Below, piece after piece: positions 61,241 to 64,000 of a stretch of DNA of 64,000 nt. The notes beneath the pieces are model-generated. The model had not been told where the DNA came from, ran no database searches, and was given only the letters and a program-made list of their open reading frames with translations. Within the stretch, counting starts at the first letter, position 1. Each line of letters begins with the position of its first letter. This DNA is from Methanolacinia petrolearia DSM 11571 (GTDB lineage: Archaea; Halobacteriota; Methanomicrobia; Methanomicrobiales; Methanomicrobiaceae): the NCBI RefSeq assembly GCF_000147875.1, contig NC_014507.1:930001-994000 (forward strand), read 5' to 3'. The position numbers and the translations under genes were made by a program.

Positions 61241-62284
61241 ATGGATATTAAGCAGAATATATGCCCAAAATGCGGCAGACCTACGGAAGAGGGCCTCTGC
61301 AGCAACTGCAGGGTCGAAGAGACCGAGTGGATGATCTGCCAGCCGCGTGTCCAGTGTACTCAATGCCCCACCTGCGGGTCCCTGAAAACGGGAAGCATCT
61401 GGACTGACAGCCACCTCGAGAGGGAGAGCCTGATCGGGGAGCTTGCGATGTCGGGAGTAAAGCTCCACGAGGACGTCGAAGATATCAAAGTCACCCTCTC
61501 TCACCACGACCCGACCCCGAACAGGACCAGCGTGAAAGTGACAGTCGAAGCCACGCTATACGGGATTCAGGTTGAGCAGTCGTGCAACATCCTGATTGTA
61601 TGGATCGGCGAGCAGTGCGACCGGTGCAGCAGGCTGTCCGGGAACTACTATGCCGGGGTCATACAGGTCAGGGCGGACGGCAGGAAGCCGGACGACTGGG
61701 AGAAGGCGAAGGCAATCGAGATCGCCTACACTGTTGAAGACTCCTGCCAGAACAGCGGCGACCGCCTCTCGTTCATAACGAAGACTGAAGAGACCAGAGA
61801 CGGCGTCGATATCGTCATCAGCAGCCATACGATCGGAGAGTCGATAGCCAAGGAGATCAAGAATCGGCTGGGCGGAAAATATTCGCGGCACCCAAAACTC
61901 ATCGGGGAGAAGAACGGAAAGCAGGTCTACAGGATAACATACCCTGTGAGGCTGCCGAAGTTCAGGCGTGGCGACATCCTTGAGATTGGAAAAGAATATT
62001 TCGAGCTCCGGTCAAACGAATCCGGAAACATGAAGCTCTTCGACCTGCAGAACGGCGAGATCAGGTACGTCAACGAGAACGAACCCGCACGGCTCGTGGG
62101 AAACGTTCTCGACTCGGAGACCGCCTTCGTTGCATACAGGGAGAACGACACCTTCGGGATGCTCGACCCGAAGACATACGTGAATATTGAATGTATCAGA
62201 AGGCCCTGGCTCGAGGTCACCGAAGGCACCGAGGTCCGGTTCATCCGCGACAGGGAAAAAGACGCGATCATACTCCTGGGTTAG
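61241..62284 (+). CDS. nmd3: NMD3-family 60S/50S ribosome export-like protein
   Basis: 347 residues related to eukaryotic NMD3, which binds the large ribosomal subunit. The N-terminus has Cys4 zinc modules (CPKCGRPTEEGLCSNCRVEE and CTQCPTCGSLKTGSIWTDSH), then the family's eIF5A-like and beta domains. In archaea it is thought to act in large-subunit maturation. It starts 3 bp after DUF424. Confidence 0.9.
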   Translation: MDIKQNICPKCGRPTEEGLCSNCRVEETEWMICQPRVQCTQCPTCGSLKTGSIWTDSHLERESLIGELAMSGVKLHEDVEDIKVTLSHHDPTPNRTSVKVTVEATLYGIQVEQSCNILIVWIGEQCDRCSRLSGNYYAGVIQVRADGRKPDDWEKAKAIEIAYTVEDSCQNSGDRLSFITKTEETRDGVDIVISSHTIGESIAKEIKNRLGGKYSRHPKLIGEKNGKQVYRITYPVRLPKFRRGDILEIGKEYFELRSNESGNMKLFDLQNGEIRYVNENEPARLVGNVLDSETAFVAYRENDTFGMLDPKTYVNIECIRRPWLEVTEGTEVRFIRDREKDAIILLG

Positions 62285-62290
62285 AGAGAT

Positions 62291-63181
62291 ATGCGGGCCA
62301 GAAAGATTCTGCTGGATTCACTTGCGGCCGCGATGGCGGACGAATGGGTTGACAAGAACAGGAAGCCCTTCGTCTCCGGCGATACGGCATATGTCCCGGT
62401 AAGAACAGGCTATCCGGCCGACACACAGCTCGACGAAAGACGACCCTACAGGGGAAGGGGATACCAGATGATCGGCGATATCGCGGTCTTCCACGGTGAG
62501 AGGCCGGATGATTCCGACCTGAAGGGTCTTATCGAATGGAAGAATCCCCGTGCCGTCCTGTACATAAAGAATTACAGGGAGATCATGCGGCTCCCTGAGG
62601 CGGAGACGCTCTACGGCGAGTCGTGCGACGTTCTTCACAGGGAGGAAGGATACAGCTTCAGGCTCGATCCCTCGAAGGTGATGTTTGCGCAGGGCAACCG
62701 CGAGGAGAAGAAGAGGATGGCAGAGTATGTCGGCATGGCTCCCACAGGGGAGAGGGTCGCCGACATGTTCGCGGGGATCGGGTATTTCACGATCCCGATG
62801 GCAAAGGCCGGGGCATTCGTACACGCGATGGAGATCAATCCGGTTTCATTCGGTTACCTCAAGGAGAATATTGCCGAAAACTGTGTCGGCGAAAACGTCA
62901 CGGCAGAGAACGGGGACTGCCGGGATCTCCTGAAAGGCGAATATGACAGGGCTGTGATGGGCCATTTCGATGCACCTTCGATGCTCGGCAATATCCTCCC
63001 GCATATGAAAAGCGGCGGAACGATCCATCTCCACGCAATCGACGGCGGCACTGGCGACGGCAATGACAAGATTATAGATGCCGCAGGAGAATATGGTTTT
63101 TCAGCAACAGTCACGCTCAGGAAAGTGAAAAAATATTCTCCCGGGAGCTGGCATACGGTGCAGGACGTGAGGCTTGAATGA
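62291..63181 (+). CDS. taw2: Taw2-like tRNA aminocarboxypropyltransferase (wyosine pathway)
   Basis: 296 residues of the Trm5/TYW2 fold. SAM-binding VADMFAGIGYFTIPMAKAG, AMEINPVSFGYLKENIAENC, and MGHFDAPSML in the position where Trm5 has NPPY/NLP. These features favour Taw2 (transfers the aminocarboxypropyl group in wyosine formation at tRNA-Phe G37) over Trm5. Its stop overlaps the next start by 4 bp. Confidence 0.8.
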   Translation: MRARKILLDSLAAAMADEWVDKNRKPFVSGDTAYVPVRTGYPADTQLDERRPYRGRGYQMIGDIAVFHGERPDDSDLKGLIEWKNPRAVLYIKNYREIMRLPEAETLYGESCDVLHREEGYSFRLDPSKVMFAQGNREEKKRMAEYVGMAPTGERVADMFAGIGYFTIPMAKAGAFVHAMEINPVSFGYLKENIAENCVGENVTAENGDCRDLLKGEYDRAVMGHFDAPSMLGNILPHMKSGGTIHLHAIDGGTGDGNDKIIDAAGEYGFSATVTLRKVKKYSPGSWHTVQDVRLE

Positions 63182-64000
63182 AGGAAAAACTCCGGACACT
63201 TGAGAACAAGATGATAGTCCTCGGTGTTACGGGCAGCATCGCAGCGGTCGAGGTCATAAAACTCGCACGCGAACTGAGGAGAAAGGGTGCGTCGGTGAGG
63301 GGAGTCATGAGCAAAGCGGCCTGCGGAATAATCCATCCGGATGCACTCACTTATGCCTGCGACTTCCCTGCAATCACCTCGATCTCGGGCATGATCGAGC
63401 ACGTAAAATACTGCGGGATCGGCGGGGAGGCGGACCTGCTCCTGATCGCTCCTGCGACTGCAAATACGATCTGCAAGATAGCAGCGGGAATCGACGACAC
63501 GCCGGTTACTACCTTCGCCACGACCGCGATAGGAAGAGGTATGCCGGTCGTCGTAGTCCCTGCGATGCACGAGAGCATGTACAACCACCCGGCGGTCAGG
63601 GACGCGATTGCAAAGCTCGAAGGCTGGGATATTACCGTCCTCTCCCCGCTGATGGAGGAGAACAAGGCGAAGATCCCCTCGATGCAGGAGATCGTCCTTA
63701 CTGTCGAGAGGGAGCTTTCGGGAATGCCGCTTGCGGGAGAGAAGGTGCTGATCACCTCCGGAGCATGCGTCGAAGAGATCGACGATGTCAGGGTGATGAC
63801 GACGAGGTCGAGCGGAGCGATGGGCCGGGAGATGGCTCTTGCCGCGTTCAGGCTCGGTGCGGATGTCACGGTGGTGCACGGCGGGGAGGAGATCCCGCTC
63901 GTCAGGAATATCGGGATCAGGAGCGCCTCCGAGATGAGAGAGGCCGTACTGGATATCCTGGAAAACGAAAATCCCGGCTATTATGTAAGTGCTGCGGCGA
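63178..64000 (+). CDS. coaBC: Phosphopantothenoylcysteine synthetase/decarboxylase (partial)
   Basis: Bifunctional CoA enzyme cut by the window edge; 274 codons are visible. The decarboxylase flavoprotein domain (MIVLGVTGSIAAVEVIKLARELRRKG; LLIAPATANTICKIAAGI; VPAMHESMYNHPAV) leads into the synthetase domain (VLITSGACVEEIDDVRVMTTRSSGAMG). The ATG at 63178 shares ATGA with the taw2 stop. With coaD at 15059, the window holds two CoA-pathway steps. Confidence 0.93.
   Translation, partial: MKEKLRTLENKMIVLGVTGSIAAVEVIKLARELRRKGASVRGVMSKAACGIIHPDALTYACDFPAITSISGMIEHVKYCGIGGEADLLLIAPATANTICKIAAGIDDTPVTTFATTAIGRGMPVVVVPAMHESMYNHPAVRDAIAKLEGWDITVLSPLMEENKAKIPSMQEIVLTVERELSGMPLAGEKVLITSGACVEEIDDVRVMTTRSSGAMGREMALAAFRLGADVTVVHGGEEIPLVRNIGIRSASEMREAVLDILENENPGYYVSAAA

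Overview
The window is chromosomal DNA of a methanogenic euryarchaeon, most likely a member of the Methanomicrobiales (Methanoplanus/Methanolacinia type; the order is inferred from gene content, the genus is a guess). Archaeal markers include MCM and RFC small subunit, RNA polymerase subunit P, L15e and L37Ae, two RNase P proteins, the alpha proteasome subunit, SBDS, NAC, prefoldin beta, Pcc1, NMD3, Trm1, a DGGGP synthase-like UbiA enzyme, archaeal CoaD and MptD. An HdrA-like protein and a PGF-pre-PGF surface protein point to methanogens.

Layout. 1-5444 (-): trpEGDCFB with overlapping genes, driven by a promoter whose TATA box is flanked by TGTACA boxes (TrpY-type operator). 5697-15517: DRG GTPase, Trm1, tRNA-Arg(CCT), K+ channel, gamma-carbonic-anhydrase-like protein plus a short HdrA-like flavoprotein, MtnA, DUF116, a bactofilin-like protein, UbiA-type lipid enzyme, CoaD. 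15655-22026: AT-richer accessory stretch with a large surface protein, a methyltransferase, two SnoaL-like paralogues showing gene conversion, and a transglutaminase-like membrane protein. 22104-28091 (-): pyrBI, a sodium/solute symporter with a 44-residue partner, a cohesin/dockerin surface pair and an ABM-domain membrane protein. 28521-31428 (-): TrmI-like methyltransferase, NAC, PUA protein, RecJ-like DHH enzyme. 31563-33457: Nnr and MoaC.

33464-37735 is an AT-rich island bracketed by a 48-bp direct repeat of the moaC 3' end. It carries a CDF-like transporter, an orphan membrane protein and a complete STAS / SpoIIE-phosphatase / HATPase partner-switching module. 38069-42809 is the archaeal ribosome-RNase P-proteasome superoperon (L15e to prefoldin) without the exosome genes rrp4, rrp41 and rrp42. 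43432-49137 holds an intron-bearing tRNA-Tyr and two identical tRNA-Asp genes bracketing 5.4 kb with an orphan four-gene cassette; its first gene encodes a secreted Cys-rich protein whose C-terminus resembles a polymorphic-toxin domain. 49213-55636 has small and secreted orphans, an SRAP protein, an Lhr-type helicase and a phosphoesterase; the latter two sit downstream of an RPA-associated OB-fold gene (to 56391). 56566-64000: rfcS and mcm followed by mptD, a TatD-like hydrolase, DUF424, NMD3, a Taw2-like enzyme and the start of coaBC.

Most long intergenic gaps hold three families of structured dispersed repeats (called R1, R2 and R3 here). R1 is a mosaic of hairpin modules in which one module is found inserted inside either of two others. 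No CRISPR array, transposase or rRNA gene was seen. The best candidates for undescribed biology are the 43965-46849 cassette, the moaC-flanked partner-switching island, and the nested R1 repeat system.
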